A stretch of 21,210 nt of DNA from Actinomycetes bacterium. Lineage in GTDB: Bacteria > Actinomycetota > Actinomycetes > Actinomycetales > Cellulomonadaceae. The position numbers and the translations under genes were made by a program. How positions within the stretch are numbered: the first letter of the stretch is position 1; the number at the start of each line of letters is the position of its first letter. The notes under the pieces were generated by a model. It was not told the DNA's origin and ran no database searches. It saw nothing but the letters and a program-made list of their open reading frames with translations. The DNA is taken from assembly GCA_023432565.1 (NCBI GenBank), contig JAEYUL010000112.1:1-21210 (forward strand), given 5' to 3'. Below, piece by piece: positions 19,934 through 21,210 of the stretch.

Positions 19934-21210
19934 TCAGTCGAGCAGGTCGTGCTTGATGATCGTCGCCTCACGGCCCGGGCCCACCCCGATCGCGCTGATC
20001 CGCGTGCCGGAGACGTCCTCGAGGAACTGCAGGTAGCGCTGGGCGGCGGCGGGCAGGTCGTCGAGCTCGCGCGCGTCGCTGATGTCCTGCGTCCAGCCGT
20101 CCAGGTACTCGTACACCGGCCGGGCGTGGTGGAAGTCCGACTGGTCGGCGGGCATCTCGTCGTGGCGCGTGCCGTCCACGTCGTACGCGACGCACACCGG
20201 GATGCGCTCGCGCCCCGTGAGCACGTCGAGCTTGGTCAGCACGATGTCCGTCAGGCCGTTGACGCGCGAGGCGTACCGCGAGACGACGGAGTCGTACCAG
20301 CCGGTGCGACGCGGGCGCCCGGTCGTCGTGCCGAACTCGCCGCCCGTCTGGCGCAGCCACTCGCCGTCGTCGTCGAGGAGCTCGGTGGGGAACGGGCCCT
20401 CGCCGACGCGCGTGGTGTACGCCTTCGCGACGCCGACGACCCGGTCGATCCGCGTCGGGCCGACGCCCGAGCCGGTGCACGCGCCACCCGCCGTGGCCGA
20501 CGAGGACGTGACGAACGGGTACGTGCCGTGGTCGACGTCGAGCATCGTGGCCTGGCCCGCCTCGAAGACGAGCGTCTTGCCCGCGTCGAGCGCGCGGTTG
20601 AGCTCGAGCGGGGTGTCCGCGACGAACGGGCGCAGGCGCTCGGCGTAGCGCAGCAGGTCCTCGACCGTCTCGTCGACCGTGATGGCCCGGCGGTTGTAGA
20701 CCTTCACGAGCAGGTGGTTCTTCTGGTCGAGGGCGCCCTCGACCTTCTGCCGCAGGATCTTCTCGTCGAACAGGTCCTGGACACGGATGCCGACGCGATT
20801 GATCTTGTCCGCGTACGTGGGGCCGATCCCGCGGCCCGTGGTGCCGATCCGGCGCTTGCCGAGGAAGCGCTCGGTGACCTTGTCCAGCGTGCGGTTGTAC
20901 GGCGCGATGACGTGTGCGGCCGACGAGACCAGCAGGTGCGACGTGTCGACACCGCGCGCCTCGAGCGCGTCGATCTCGGAGAACAGCACCTCGATGTCGA
21001 TGACGACGCCGTTGCCGATCACCGGCACCACGCCGGGCGACAGGATGCCCGACGGCAGCAGGTGCAGCGCGTACTTCTCGCCCCCGACGACGACCGTGTG
21101 ACCGGCGTTGTTGCCGCCGTTGAACTTCACGACGTAGTCGATGCGCGAGCCGAGCTGGTCGGTCGCCTTGCCCTTGCCCTCGTCGCCCCACTGGACGCCG
21201 AGCACCACGA
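19934..21210 (-). CDS. purA: Adenylosuccinate synthetase PurA (5' partial)
   Basis: GTP-dependent ligase that makes adenylosuccinate from IMP and aspartate, the first committed step to AMP. The frame is open to the window edge; the usual start (a short hydrophobic strand ahead of VLGVQWGDEGKGK) would be four or five codons beyond it, so the GTG at 21208 is probably internal. Visible motifs are QWGDEGKGKATD (catalytic Asp), NGGNNAGHTVV, RRIGTTGRGIGPTYADK, GVGPTRIDRVVGVAKAYTTRVGEGPFPT (quoted as landmarks), GRPRRTGWYD and the C-terminal ISAIGVGPGREATI guanine-binding end. The visible 424-425 residues match the family length (about 430). Confidence 0.95.
   Translation of the reverse strand, partial: VVLGVQWGDEGKGKATDQLGSRIDYVVKFNGGNNAGHTVVVGGEKYALHLLPSGILSPGVVPVIGNGVVIDIEVLFSEIDALEARGVDTSHLLVSSAAHVIAPYNRTLDKVTERFLGKRRIGTTGRGIGPTYADKINRVGIRVQDLFDEKILRQKVEGALDQKNHLLVKVYNRRAITVDETVEDLLRYAERLRPFVADTPLELNRALDAGKTLVFEAGQATMLDVDHGTYPFVTSSSATAGGACTGSGVGPTRIDRVVGVAKAYTTRVGEGPFPTELLDDDGEWLRQTGGEFGTTTGRPRRTGWYDSVVSRYASRVNGLTDIVLTKLDVLTGRERIPVCVAYDVDGTRHDEMPADQSDFHHARPVYEYLDGWTQDISDARELDDLPAAAQRYLQFLEDVSGTRISAIGVGPGREATIIKHDLLD

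Overview
The window is very GC-rich DNA with strong third-position GC bias, frequent GTG starts and many 4-bp GTGA/ATGA gene overlaps, which points to a high-GC actinobacterium. Supporting lineage markers are a SAM-IV riboswitch (an actinobacterial class), a FabG4-like long reductase followed by a MaoC-type dehydratase (as in the mycobacterial Rv0242c-Rv0241c pair), and a rhodanese followed by metZ (as in Rv0390-Rv0391). A Cellulomonas-like organism is my guess, but the sequence alone does not fix the genus. No rRNA, tRNA, IS element, phage gene or CRISPR array is visible.

Layout. 1-1962 (+): end of a beta-ketoacyl reductase and a double-hotdog dehydratase, a fatty-acyl elongation/reduction pair. 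1971-5376: accessory genes, namely a GNAT/P-loop kinase fusion joined by eight exact hexapeptide units, a pentapeptide-repeat protein, a frameshifted TetR regulator with a 12-bp perfect inverted-repeat operator, and a divergent DUF2867-like protein. 5485-9766: a sulfur island. A cysteine-desulfurase-like class V aminotransferase (-) behind a SAM-IV riboswitch lies head to head with a rhodanese-metZ operon (+) behind a SAM-I (S-box) riboswitch. A bidirectional terminator follows, then an unknown cysteine-free protein preceded by a 9-codon ORF with tandem Cys codons that looks like a cysteine-sensing attenuator.

10012-17629 (all -): purine biosynthesis (purD, purC, purS, purQ) interleaved with a Trp/Pro-rich membrane protein, an overlapping PAP2-PAP2-diacylglycerol-kinase operon, and a tandem-GNAT protein at the end of purSQ. 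17707-19849: a winged-helix regulator divergent from an MFS exporter, separated by five TGCA tetramers spaced exactly 14 bp apart. 19934-21210: purA (5' end cut by the window edge), convergent with the exporter across a 16-bp perfect terminator hairpin.

The most notable material is regulatory: two SAM riboswitch classes back to back plus a candidate cysteine attenuator in one sulfur island (6916-9766), and the 14-bp phased operator array at 18440-18499. A working model for the island is that the desulfurase-like enzyme frees sulfane sulfur, the rhodanese carries it and MetZ consumes reduced sulfur to make homocysteine, with expression gated by SAM on both strands and perhaps by cysteine on the flanking gene.
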